From Chrysaora quinquecirrha (Eukaryota; Cnidaria; Scyphozoa; Semaeostomeae; Pelagiidae), in NCBI GenBank assembly GCA_014526335.1, contig JACTAT010000355.1, forward strand, positions 126,599 to 190,598: DNA of 64,000 nt, read 5' to 3'. Positions 20,088-30,789 of this stretch are shown in pieces. The notes under the pieces are model-generated. The model worked only from the letters and a program-made list of their open reading frames with translations. It was not told the DNA's origin and made no database searches. Position 1 is the stretch's first letter, and each line of letters begins with the position of its first letter. The position numbers and the translations under genes are program-made.

Positions 20088-20587
20088 NNNNNNNNNNNNN
20101 NNNNNNNNNNNNNNNNNNNNNNNNNNNNNNNNNNNNNNNNNNNNNNNNNNNNNNNNNNNNNNNNNNNNNNNNNNNNNNNNNNNNNNNNNNNNNNNNNNNN
20201 NNNNNNNNNNNNNNNNNNNNNNNNNNNNNNNNNNNNNNNNNNNNNNNNNNNNNNNNNNNNNNNNNNNNNNNNNNNNNNNNNNNNNNNNNNNNNNNNNNNN
20301 NNNNNNNNNNNNNNNNNNNNNNNNNNNNNNNNNNNNNNNNNNNNNNNNNNNNNNNNNNNNNNNNNNNNNNNNNNNNNNNNNNNNNNNNNNNNNNNNNNNN
20401 NNNNNNNNNNNNNNNNNNNNNNNNNNNNNNNNNNNNNNNNNNNNNNNNNNNNNNNNNNNNNNNNNNNNNNNNNNNNNNNNNNNNNNNNNNNNNNNNNNNN
20501 NNNNNNNNNNNNNNNNNNNNNNNNNNNNNNNNNNNNNNNNNNNNNNNNNNNNNNNNNNNNNNNNNNNNNNNNNNNNNNNNNNNNNNN
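20088..20587. other. Assembly gap of exactly 500 N
   Basis: The round length suggests a scaffolding placeholder of unknown true size. Left of it is a LINE ORF1 cut mid-domain. Right of it is a dynein intron. Confidence 0.95.
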
Positions 20588-20745
20588 AATTGTGAACTAT
20601 TTTCTGATTTTATAATACTAATAATTATAAGATCATACTTGGTCTTCTGATTTTGCTTGTCTATCTGATTCCGTTTGATTAGATATTTGAACAGCAGTTT
20701 CATTCTCAGTAAAATCATATTTTGGCAACAACCTTCTTTTCGCAG

Positions 20746-20964
20746 ACTCTTCTAAATATCAAGGATGGTCTCCGAAGAAACTCTCAAACTTTCACAAACT
20801 GATTCTGGTTAAAATTCTCCGACCAGAGTGTCTTATTTCATCAATACGAGAATACGTTGTACAAGAATTAGGTGTCACATTTGTCACACCATCAGGATTC
20901 GATCTTCGTGAATTCTATGACGATTCAAATTGCAGAACACCTCTTGTGTTTATACTTTCACCAG
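20746..20964 (+). CDS. Dynein exon a: end of AAA5 to AAA6
   Basis: Starts with 2 and ends with 1 split-codon bases. It encodes [20 protein letters not shown] and [11 protein letters not shown]. It is the first exon of the contig, 158 bases after the gap. Confidence 0.88.
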
Positions 20965-23900
20965 GTATATATGTATTTTTTATTTTTTGATGACTCCACT
21001 TTGTATATTTTAGTTTCATTCTTTTTTAAACGGGGGTTGATGTACAACGCGAACAAGCTTTTCCCCCCAGCCTCCCTTTTTAGTATTCTCTGTTTCTGCC
21101 GTCTCTGTGGGTCTCACACACTAGTCTAAGAACTATGATAAAAACGTCGAAAGGAAGGACCCTTTTGTTGTGCTAAAAATCTGTTCAGAAGTCCAAATAA
21201 TGATACAAATACTCCCATGTCTGAGTTGTCAAGTATTGGCTGGCACTGAATACGGCAGTGCCTGACTGTTTTATCCCCTCTGCGTATATCTTTGTAATAG
21301 ACTTTGAATAACTTTTTTCATAAATCTTTTCAGGGTCTGATCCCACTGCTGAGTTGCTTCGTTTTGTGAAAGATGTCAGAGGAAGTACTTTACATTTGGA
21401 TTTGATATCACTTGGACGAGGCCAGGGACCAAAAGCAGAAGAACTTATTAGGAAAGCATACTCACAAAAAGGTCGTTGGGTTTTTCTTCAAAACTGCCAT
21501 CTTGCTGGGTCTTTTATGCCAAAATTACAAGAAATTGTACGCAGGTAGTGTACTAGGAACAAACTTAAAATCACTTTTAATAGTCGTTGAGACGTACGGA
21601 ACTTTTGAATAGCGAAAATGAGCTGAAACATCTTTGCTCATACTAAGAAGCTGTTTTACTCTAACAATCCTCAATAAATGTCGAAAAACAGCCCGAAACA
21701 ATTGGCTAAGGTAGAGTTTTTTGCGAGATGCGGATAGAAATGCACGAATGAAAGAAGTGAAACGGTATGTGTAATGAGTTTTGAACGCTTATCAGCTTGT
21801 TCTCATACGATACAGCAAGATTCCAAATGAGTAAGTCTTTCTGTCTACACAGACCCGTCCTTTGTTTTTGATGTAGACAGATGCCAAAAAGCTGCTTACT
21901 TTATCAATTAGTTGAAATCAATTTTGCTATAATTGACTGCACAATGTTGGTTGTCAAGTAAATGTTGTCTTTGGCAGAATCAGGTACAAGGTTTGGTTGT
22001 TGTTTGGAACCGCAGGGTGGCTGCTCATTTCTGCCGAGACTTGTCTCGATAACGTTTAGGCCTAGTTGCAAGGTGCTGTTTCAGTCTCTGGCAAGTGTTT
22101 ACGTACCTTTCATCATACAATCATGAAAATTCATGAAAAACCAAACTTTTTGGTGCATAAGGTATGCAGTCCTTTTGAATAAGTATCACGGAAATTACTA
22201 TTCAATGGTTCCGTATGGTTTGAATCTGTTGAACCTAGATGTTTAACGTAGTATTACCCCGAGTGTTGACGAATCGAAATATAGTCTAAATGGACTTTGT
22301 TTTCGATTATTTCAGCATTTGTAATACTGATGTTGCTGTTGATCCACAATTCCGACTTTGGCTAAGTTCTAAACCAGATGCAGTATTTCCTCCTTCAGTT
22401 CTTAAAGTTGGGCTTAAGGTTAGTATGTAATGTTTAGTATGTAATTAGTATGCTATTCGCTATGTTGTGTTTTTCGCATACTTATTTGCTTTTCTCATTG
22501 GGTACTTGTTTCAGCTCCTCCCTGCAAACTTCAACCTTTAAAGAAAGACCTTCCTTCAATATAGAATTAACTCTATTTTTGGTTTTCAATTAACCCTCGT
22601 GCTTCAATAGCCTGTAACTGATGAACTTTTTAACGCCTTAAAAAACTTACAAGCTCCACATTACTTTTTGAAAATACGCTTAATATACTTAATTCTTAGC
22701 TGAAAACATGAAAGAATCCTTCAGACTTAGGGCTTAGTGTTCATTGCTTGGAAATCGAAAAAGGAAGGCGTATGGCACCCCCATTGAAAGAGACAAAAGA
22801 TTTTTTAAATACGTCAGAAAAGAAATCGAAAACGAATCAAACTTTCAAGGTCTTGTGTAAAATATAATGCAATTTGTGAAATTTATCCCAAAATAAGTTG
22901 CAATTTATGCCTTAAATTTAAATCTATATACGTTCGTTTAAGTGGTTAATGTGTACCTTTTCCTCGATTTGCCTTGATTTGGTGAAATTTCGTAATTTCT
23001 TATGGTTCCTTAAAATCTTCTCTTCTCTTTCGAAAACTCTCAATCAGAATCGATTTGACTGGATTCCAGCTGTATTCAATTTCGGTAAACCCGTTCAGTT
23101 GACTCATGTATGGCATCTAATTGAAAATTTCATACTGGACAGGTGAACGAAACGGCTTTGAGAGGTTTTTTATAATTTGTAGATGACCGTTGAACCACCT
23201 CCTGGTTTGAAAGCCAATTTGCAGCGCTCATTGGCTAATGTTAGTGGAATTATGGCTGAGAAAATTGATGACAGTAACATGGAGTCGACGGATTGGAAAA
23301 GACTATTGTTTGGTTTATGTTTCTTTAATGCAATTGTGCAAGAAAGAAGAAAATTTGGCCCACTTGGGTGGAACATTCCTTATGAATTCATTAATTCTGA
23401 TCTTGAGGTACTGTATTGTAGTTATCTATGATGTTTTGTAACCAAACATATCAAAGATCTGTTCTGTATCGATGCTTTTGGAGGATAGTTAAAGTTAAAA
23501 TGCGACCTGCTTGCAGCTTCAAACTTTTTTCCAATGAAAGAAGATTTTAAGGTTTTAAGTGAAGTGAGCTAAAACACAGCAAGCTAAGGTCTTTAGTACG
23601 TTGCCATTGTGCACTGTATGTGCATTGTACAAAGAATTTTGCTTAACTTTCTTCCAAGCAAAAACGCACCTAGCTGAAAACCTTCCTCGCTTAACCATGA
23701 AAATAGGCATGTCTTGTGTTTGGTATAAGATAATATCTTGTTATGATTGACCTTCCTCAAGTGAATGACCGTGTGACCGTAACTTTTTTCTTACTGCGGG
23801 TTCGTAATGAATCGAAATCTATAATATGTTGCAACCAAACATGTCTCGAAAGACAACTGAATCAGAGATGCCCTTGGGAAAGTTCGTGAAAGTGAATATG

Positions 23901-26900
23901 AACATAACCACAATTTCAACGAATTTAAAATTTGAGATGCCAATCCACATTTCACGGCAAAACCCTGTCTTCTGATTCTTAAAGCTCATAAATCATCAAA
24001 TCTAGCTTAAGAGCTCTAAGGAAATGACAATTTGCACCGAACTTTTTGTTTTATATCGGATCTTCATCTTATCATTAAACTTCTGATAATTTCCTTAATG
24101 GTGACCGCTCGCTGAAGTGATGTACTTCTATTCTTCCAAAAACTTACGAATTTTGGGACGGTTTTCCCTGGACCCATCATAATTCGAAATTTTAAAACAA
24201 CAGTTATCTATTTTGTCAATTTTTGCAACGAATGGAACGAATACCGATTGTACGTTTTAGGTCTCAGTTTTAACTATGTATGATTTGCTACCAAGTAAAG
24301 GATCTATCCCATGGAATGCATTGAAATTGCTGACGGGAGAAATAATATATGGTGGAAGAGTCACTGATGATTGGGATCAACGATGCCTTCTTAGTCTGCT
24401 AGAAGCATTTCTAAACCCTGAAACGCTGTCAGATGATTATGAATACTTGGATTTAAAGGTAGCTATGTTTAGAAAATATTCATATAATTTCAATAACCTA
24501 TTAAACACGTGCTGCCAATGCTGTAATCATTTAACCATTAAATCTTCAAACATTTCATATATTCAAGTATTCACTAGAGACATATAAAAAACTGTCAATT
24601 TACTTTTGATGATGTTGATGATGATGATGATGATAATAATGATGATTATGATGATTATGATTATGATTATGGTGGTGATTATGATGATGATAATGATGAT
24701 TATGATGATGTTGATGATGATGATGATGATTATGATGTTGATGATGATGATGATGATGAAGATTATCATGATGATGATGATCATGATGATTATGTTGATG
24801 ATGATGATGATGATGATGATGAAAATGATGATTATGATGACGATCATGATGACTTCGATGATGATGATAATGATGATCTACCACCTCCGTTCACATTATT
24901 AAGGAAGATTTAATCTTTACTAATTTTGATACTTCGATTAATCTCCAAGTGACATCGTTGTTGGTTAGTAGTGTTAAATAAGTAATGATGATGGCCACCA
25001 CCATGGAGGCCGAAATATTAGTCAATAAACAAAAATATGGTTAGTATAAGCCAAATTAATGTTCAGATACTTCGATTGTGTTGACGAGAATACTTTCACT
25101 CCTTCTTTTACGTACGTTTGCTTTTTGCAGGCTTTCAGACCACCCAAACATGATGTCGATTTTGACGACTTAGCAAATTACATGGAAAATTTTCCATTTA
25201 ACGATCCACCTGAGATATTTGGAATGCATTCCAATGCAGATTTGGAACATCTTAAGCAAGGAGGCAAGAACATAATCCAAGGGTTGGTGTCTATGCAACC
25301 AAGAACTTCTTCATTAATTGTGTAAGTAGCTATACTTGTAATATGGATTTATCCTCCTGTTCAGATATGTTAATATAATGCATTCCGGAGACCTGGAATC
25401 GAAATATGTATACATGACTTGATTAAGGCAACTAGAAGGGGATTTTGGTGGAAGGATTGATTTGACAGTTCTAAGCAATTTTTTCTATCTGCAATGCTTA
25501 GAAAAAATCTGCCCTGCGTGATTACAAGAATGCAGCATTTTACTGACCAAATACATTGTTTCATACATTTGCTTCATAAGAATCAGCATTTCTTTTTCAC
25601 GAGAAGTTTGGTCACAAGACAAAAATGTTTTAATCCGAATGAAATGGAATGACACTTTTGGCTGCTGTATTGTCGCCTCTAACTTTTAAATTTCAACTTT
25701 TGTCCCACCAAATATTACTAGTTATTGTGTTGAGGATACTTACTAACACCTTAGGGTCGCCGAGCTTCAAAGCGTCTAAAGACGCAACTCTTAGCAAACG
25801 CGTTGCATTTATGGACCGTTTAAGTTAACATTCAAGAATAAGAGATATGCACTTGTCCAAAAGGCTTTGCTTTTCTTCTGGCAATTGCTAACTTGTTCAC
25901 CTGAGTTCACATGCATTTGTTACGTAATGTAACGTTATGTAACTTTCATAATTTGAGATTTGGTTGTTAAGCAACATCTTTTTAGCTGCGGAGTTTTCCA
26001 AAATCTTTGCAAAGCGATTTTGCATGTGAAGAAGCTTTTTGTGTGACGTGGCCAAACGGTCTAAATTATTTTGTGAAGCAAATCTCAAATGTTTAACAAA
26101 CAATGTTTGGTCGTTTGGGAAGGGCTATAGACCGAATACGAATCAAAGCCCGCCATATGCTACACTACACGAAGGTGTGCCCATTGGATGGATATAAATG
26201 TGCCAATTTGCATGCTCTTCTGTTCTTTAGACCAGTTACCAATCTTTCAAACGTGATTTAGGTTTTGTTCATTTTTAGACAAGGAAAAAGCAATGATGAT
26301 TATGTTCTTGGTACTGCTGTTGAAATTGGTCGAATTTTGCCTGTTGAAGTGCCAATCAACCATACATCTTTAAGTAGATCTTCATCGGTAGCTTCAAAGC
26401 ACACTGTTACATCTGCGTCTTCTCACAAATCAAAGATTTCTTTTCGTAAAGCTGTATCAGGTTAATCACCATTTTGCTTTTTATTGCCCTTTTTTAATGT
26501 CTCTCTATCATTGAGATGAAGTGACTTTGCAAGTTATAAGCATTGCTCAATTACTAACTAGTTATAATTTATTACAGGAATGACAGTTTTAACAAGTGAT
26601 CAGGTTAGTGAATCAGCCATGATTGCTTTTCTGCGACAAGAATACGTAAGATACAATGAATTATTACTAAAGGTCCACACTTCGTTGGATTCTCTATATT
26701 CTGCTGTTAAAGGAGATACAGTGATGTCAGAAGTATTGGAAGCAACATACAATGCTTTATTACATAATGAAGTTCCTCTGGAATTAAAGGTTTGCATTTT
26801 GATAGCTACTCCTTTCATAATAGTACTACTTTTACATTCCTCATTTTCTTCAACGATATTATTGTATTCATTATTTTAACCATTTGTGTCAGAATGTGGC

Positions 26901-28264
26901 CCATTCTTCAAATAAACCGCTTGGTTCTTGGATTGAAAATCTCATCAAAAGAGTTGAGTTTATTGGCAGATGGATTGATTTGGTGAAAAATTCTGAAAAA
27001 GCTCTCTCAAGGCAGCAAAGCCGGTCATCATCTAATGCTCTACTTCCATCAGATCAGCCAAGGGCTTTTTGGCTTCCAGCTTTTTATTTTCCTCAAGGTA
27101 CTTATAATTTTAACTACTTTTTAACTGCTCCCTATTGATTCATGTTAAAAAGCTTATTTAGATATATGACTCTTACAGCAATATTATTACATTCAAAGGT
27201 TTTCTAACTGCTGTTTTACAAACACATGCAAGAAAGAACAGAGTGGCAGTAGATTATCTAACTTACGAATATCATGTCAGTAAGCGTACGTGGTGCAATG
27301 AAGATGTGAGCAGTGATAAAGATATTGACATCCATTCAATGTCCTTTCAAGTAAGCATTTTAGCATTTATCTTATTTACATTTAGTTATTCACCAGCCAA
27401 ACAGTAACCCTGTATGATGTCATGATAAGTATCGTTTGAAAAATGCTATGCCGAAATTGAATTTGTCTTTTTTCATTAGAAAAACATAATAGATCTTGGC
27501 CAGCTGATTCAAATTTATCCTGGGAAACTGCGATTTTCGTGCAGATGTATATTATAGATGTTACGTTTTGCATTTTCAAGGGTCTGGAACCTCTTCAGTC
27601 TTTATCACCGCCATTGAATGTGCAGTAAAATTATCAGCTTACCAAATCTTTACTTCAACACTTTCCTTTGCCTTTCCTTTTTTAAAGGATGTTTAGCATA
27701 TCCCAGGTAAACCAAAATACATGGTAAAAGACACTGCTTTAATCTGTAGCATTTCTGGTCTCTTGCAAGGCCTACTGCTTTCGATTTCCTTCTCCCTTTT
27801 TTGTGAGAAGCGGGAATCTCAGAAATAATTTTGAAGTCCTCTGCACTTCATTCTTGTGAGATCGGTATACGAGTAAACCGGACATCAGAAGTCATATAGA
27901 ATGTTACAGTGTTGTTTTGTCATTAATGTTGCATAACAACATTCTCACTGACAAATCTGCAGATCCGCATCATATATATAACTACCAGAATGCCAAACTC
28001 CCGTAAATACTGATAGCATATAGGTTACATTCTTGCTTGCATGCTTCGTTGAATTCCATCTGATTTTTATCTCACAAAATGGAATTTTTGTTCAATTTGT
28101 AATGTTATTTCATACAGGCTGGGTCATCTGCAAAAGAAGGTGTTATAATAACTGGTTTATTTCTGGATGGTGCAAAATGGAGCCAAGGGAAGAACGCTTT
28201 AGAAGAATCAACATCAAAACAGAGATTTTCTCCTCTGCCTGAAATTCATTTTTTGCCTGTCAAG
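20746..28264 (+). CDS. Axonemal dynein heavy chain, C-terminal region (11 exons, partial)
   Basis: Exons: 20746-20964, 21334-21544, 22316-22418, 23183-23407, 24261-24458, 25131-25321, 26279-26460, 26578-26789, 26893-27097, 27199-27350 and 28118-28264. All introns are GT-AG, all phases agree, and about 681 codons are open without a stop. The protein covers the end of AAA5, AAA6 ([13 protein letters not shown], then [14 protein letters not shown] and [14 protein letters not shown]), the AAA6 lid ([20 protein letters not shown]) and most of the C-terminal domain ([34 protein letters not shown]). Dynein heavy chains are ATP-driven minus-end motors; the axonemal ones power cilia. I cannot assign the DNAH paralogue. 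The final exon (STTGHSTNF-type end) is not found downstream, and no upstream exon is present before the gap. Confidence 0.9.
21334..21544 (+). CDS. Dynein exon b: AAA6 large domain
   Basis: Encodes [26 protein letters not shown] and [15 protein letters not shown], the most conserved block of the D6 module. It ends with 2 bases of a split codon. Confidence 0.92.
21545..22315 (+). other. Dynein intron, nothing recognised
   Basis: No repeat family or exon recognised. Confidence 0.5.
22316..22418 (+). CDS. Dynein exon c: AAA6
   Basis: Encodes [13 protein letters not shown] and [11 protein letters not shown], the conserved 'FRLWL..FP.S.L..G.K' block. Confidence 0.92.
22419..23182 (+). other. Dynein intron, nothing recognised
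   Basis: Starts with short repeats of TTAGTATGTAAT just after the donor. Otherwise featureless. Confidence 0.5.
23183..23407 (+). CDS. Dynein exon d: AAA6 to lid
   Basis: Encodes [32 protein letters not shown] and [12 protein letters not shown], hallmark dynein sequence of the AAA6 lid. Phase 0 on both sides. Confidence 0.94.
23408..24260 (+). other. Dynein intron, nothing recognised
   Basis: AT-rich, without supported features. Confidence 0.5.
24261..24458 (+). CDS. Dynein exon e: AAA6 lid
   Basis: Encodes [19 protein letters not shown] and [19 protein letters not shown], the conserved '[12 protein letters not shown]' block. Phase 0. Confidence 0.94.
24607..24877. repeat. (GAT)n/(ATG)n compound microsatellite in dynein intron
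   Basis: About 270 bases of GAT/ATG units interspersed with ATT and GTT. It is open in several frames as runs of Met/Ile or Asp/His, which is purely a property of the repeat. Confidence 0.95.
25131..25321 (+). CDS. Dynein exon f: start of C-terminal domain
   Basis: Encodes [20 protein letters not shown], the conserved 'PEVFGLHPNADI' block, then a Lys-Gln stretch and [12 protein letters not shown]. Confidence 0.92.
25322..26278 (+). other. Dynein intron, nothing recognised
   Basis: AT-rich, without supported features. Confidence 0.45.
26279..26460 (+). CDS. Dynein exon g: Ser/Lys-rich insert
   Basis: About 30 residues around [20 protein letters not shown] are rich in Ser, Lys and Thr, unlike the rest of the domain. 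The exon starts after one base completing a split Val codon and ends one base into a Gly codon, so both junctions keep the frame. Confidence 0.85.
26578..26789 (+). CDS. Dynein exon h: C-terminal domain helices
   Basis: Encodes [20 protein letters not shown] and [19 protein letters not shown], matching the 'Q E..R.N.LL..I...L..L..A.KG..VMS..LE' helices of dynein C-terminal domains. Confidence 0.93.
26893..27097 (+). CDS. Dynein exon i: C-terminal domain
   Basis: Encodes [20 protein letters not shown] and [11 protein letters not shown], the conserved 'LGSW..DL..R..F...W' and 'FWL.GF.FPQ' blocks. Confidence 0.93.
27199..27350 (+). CDS. Dynein exon j: C-terminal domain
   Basis: Encodes [20 protein letters not shown], the conserved 'GFLTA.LQ..AR' block. 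Donor GTAAGC. Confidence 0.93.
27351..28117 (+). other. Dynein intron, nothing recognised
   Basis: AT-rich, without supported features. Confidence 0.45.
28118..28264 (+). CDS. Dynein exon k: C-terminal beta-barrel
   Basis: Encodes [18 protein letters not shown] and PEIHFLPVK, the conserved 'G....GLFL.GA.W' block. Phase 0 donor GTTTGT. About 40 residues of the family's C-terminus are still missing after this exon. Confidence 0.92.
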
Positions 28265-28342
28265 GTTTGTTGCGCTTGCTTTTTATTCTCGTATATTTGC
28301 GAAGTATCAGGTTGAGGAAATAAGTATGATATTTCAATAGAC

Positions 28343-28950
28343 GATTCCGCAATAGATGGCGGCCGCTTATTTCACGCAATGCATGATAGGAATATGCCCC
28401 CTAGCTACGCATAGTTACAAAATCTACGTCTGTTCGTCCGAAAGAATTTGTTTTCGCCCACTGATACAAAAATTAGGTCGAAAATCTATGATAAAAGATA
28501 TGACATTTTATTCAAAGTTTTTGAATACTATTAAATGTTCAATTATCACGTGACAAAACCATCTTTTCAAAGTTTTTTCAAATGATTCTTTTTAATAAAA
28601 TTTTTATAGCTGATGAGTTTGATGAATGAATAGGCCCAACAGTTGGAAACCCAGGGCTGCCTAAAAAATCAAAAAAATGAAGACAGATTCTCACAAAGTA
28701 GCTAGAAACTCACAAGTCACTGATGTTGAATACGAAAAATGAAATTTTTTCAACATTCAGACTAGCTATGAAAACTTTTAAACGACTTCTCTGAGTGTGA
28801 AATTGCGATGTCTTTACGAAGGTCAAAATTGTTCGCAGCTATATCTGCCCGTCAGTCAGTCAAAACAAATTCTATCGGACGTAGATTTTGTCGCTATGCG
28901 TAGCTAGGGGGCATTGCGTAAAATAAGCCGCTGCCATCTTTTGCGGAATA
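28343..28950. mobile_element. MITE with GATTCCGCAAAAGATGGC ends
   Basis: Long imperfect inverted repeats. The left runs from GATTCCGCAATAGATGGCGG through CCCCCTAGCTACGCATAG and TCTACGTC. The right is the complement, ending ATCTTTTGCGGAAT. The left arm has a small insertion (about 28383-28397) relative to the right. It is non-coding and of the same family as the MITE at 3063-3203. Confidence 0.7.
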
Positions 28951-29715
28951 TGGGGGGTACTTAGTATACTTTCGGTACGGGTATGTGCCCCTCATACGGG
29001 TGTGTTTTTGGTCCTGAAATGCTCTAAACATGGGTATGATTTTAACCAAAACCCCATAAACGTGGGTGGCAAATTGAAGAAAAGTCGAAAGTTTAACTTT
29101 AATTCGGTTAGAAAAGTGGAAAAATCGCGTCAAAGATGTTCGTAGCACAATATCAAGCAATAATAAGGCCTAGAAAGTCTTATTATTCTCGTATTCCGAT
29201 TATTTTTACTCATAAAATAGGGTCTGTTTCTGCAAAGGTCTACATTATATTTTAAAATTGCCAACTCTGCTTTACAGAAGGAGACGAGGGATATGATAAC
29301 AACATTTAAATTATTTCATGGTCTTATTGATACTGAGAGCTCTAGATTTTCAAGATAAACAATAATAGAACAAGAGGACACGAATTCAAAATAGTCGTAA
29401 ACAAGTCAAGGCTGGACATAAGAAAACACTTTTTCTCACAGAGAGTCATCAATGAATGGAATTCATTGAAAAAAGAAATAGTAAATGCTGATAATGTACT
29501 GAATTTTGAAAAACTATATGACAGTTTCCGTCGCGATGAAAAATATAACTTTTGTACTAACTGATTAATTTAAATGCTTAAACTCAGGGTTTTATAGGCG
29601 TTAGCCTTTTAGCCCCTTAATTACATTTATATTATATTATATATTATATTATTAAATCTGGGCGGCAAATCCCCTTCCATTCATAAGTCATGTACCCCCC
29701 CCCCGGGCTGCCGAG
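28951..29715. mobile_element. GGGGGGTACTT-type MITE split by a LINE tail
   Basis: The left part (28951-29110) starts GGGGGGTACTTAGTAT and has GGGTATG/GGGTGTG words. The right part (29660-29712) ends CATGTACCCCCCCCCCGGG and contains GGGCGGCAAAT. Between them lies a LINE 3' fragment. It resembles the compact copy at 32804-33123. Confidence 0.5.
29275..29645 (+). pseudogene. LINE 3' fragment (RT C-terminal tail) with TATTA repeat tail
   Basis: Broken frames read ETRDMITTFKLFHGLID, then KSRLDIRKHFFSQRVINEWN, the conserved C-terminal motif of CR1/L2-type LINE reverse transcriptases. The frame ends in a stop at about 29562. A TATTA-type simple repeat at 29625-29652 forms the 3' end. It is strongly 5'-truncated and inactive. 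Confidence 0.75.
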
Positions 29716-29719
29716 CCAA

Positions 29720-30260
29720 CGGCCAATCAGTATTCCAAGCTGGAGAAGCAGAGTTGTGAACGAATTTCTTCGTTTCTAGATTAAGCAGGGGCTTGGGGTG
29801 CGTATGTTGCTGTCCTAGCTAAGAATCATGCAAGCCTGATGCAAGATGGCCTTGCCAATATGATAAATCATTTCGGAAGCAAATGGCGAGAAGACAGGAC
29901 GCACTCTTGGCTATTATTGAACCAAGCCTTTGGCTTTCACGATAACGCAGCAAATGACATCGTATAGATATAAATATAAAGATTCAGCATGTAGATTGTG
30001 GAATTTTGGCAGCTGCAATTTTCCTTAATGTGCCTATAGGCATGTCTGTATTCATTGTACTAAGGTTCACAAAGCGTTCGCGTGCCCTACATTAAAGCAG
30101 AGTGAAAGTAAGCGTCGCAGATCTCCTTCGCCTCCACAGAAACGCATGGCAAAGTCAAGAGCTTGACTAACCGCCAGGGACCCCTGCACGTATGGAGGGC
30201 AAGGGGGGGAAAAGACTTGAAGAAGATCAACTGAGGGGTTGGGGGACATAGCCCCAAGAA
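29720..30260. other. Unrecognised stretch with a short open frame
   Basis: A + frame at about 29783-29968 (AVLAKNHASLMQDGLANMIN...) is open for about 60 codons after a stop and has protein-like composition. I recognise no family. No dynein C-terminal exon is seen here. Confidence 0.25.
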
Positions 30261-30480
30261 ATACACTCAAAAAATAAAGGTGCTCGAAAAAGGCGTCCTC
30301 CAAGGGTTTTATTCAACAGAGGAGGTATTGCCGATATATCGAACCCGAAGGGTTTTTCAACAGAGTAAAGGTGCTCCGAAAAACCCTTTCAAATGGTTCT
30401 TCAAAAAACCCTTATCATGGGTTTTTCAAAAAACCCCCATGAAGGGTTTTTTGGACAACCCTGAGGGTTTTTTGAAGCAC

Positions 30481-30781
30481 CTTTAGGGGTTCGATATATG
30501 TACTCGGGGTTTTTACCAAAAACCCTATAAAAAGGTTTTTCAGAGCACCTTCGGGGGTTTTATATGGCACCTTTAGGGGTTCGATATATGTACTCAGGGT
30601 TTTTACCAAAAACCCTATAAAAAGGTTTTTCAGAGCGCCTTCAGGGGTTTCATATCGCACCTTTAAGGGTTCGATATATGTACTCAGGGCTTTTAACAAA
30701 AACCCTATAAAAAGGTTTTTCAGAGCGCCTTCAGGGGTTTCATATCGCACCTTTAGGGGTTCGATATACCGGGGGTTTTAC
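30481..30781. repeat. 90-base tandem repeat (3.3 units)
   Basis: Units start at 30481, 30571, 30661 and 30751 (partial), each with GGGGTTCGATATATGTACTC, AAAACCCTATAAAAAGG and CAGAGCxCCTTC. Because the period is a multiple of three, the minus strand stays open through all units and gives a 30-residue periodic frame. Confidence 0.9.
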
Positions 30782-30789
30782 CAGAAACC

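Noticed and set aside
19900..20718. Open frames of more than 170 codons across 20088-20587
   Set aside because: They consist almost entirely of N and carry no information.
24563..24902. Long open frames of Met, His or Ile on both strands
   Set aside because: They are by-products of the GAT/ATG microsatellite in a dynein intron and have no start or stop context of a gene.
30415..30750. 111-codon minus-strand frame with 30-residue periodicity
   Set aside because: It is explained by a 90-base non-coding tandem repeat whose period is divisible by three. No homology recognised.
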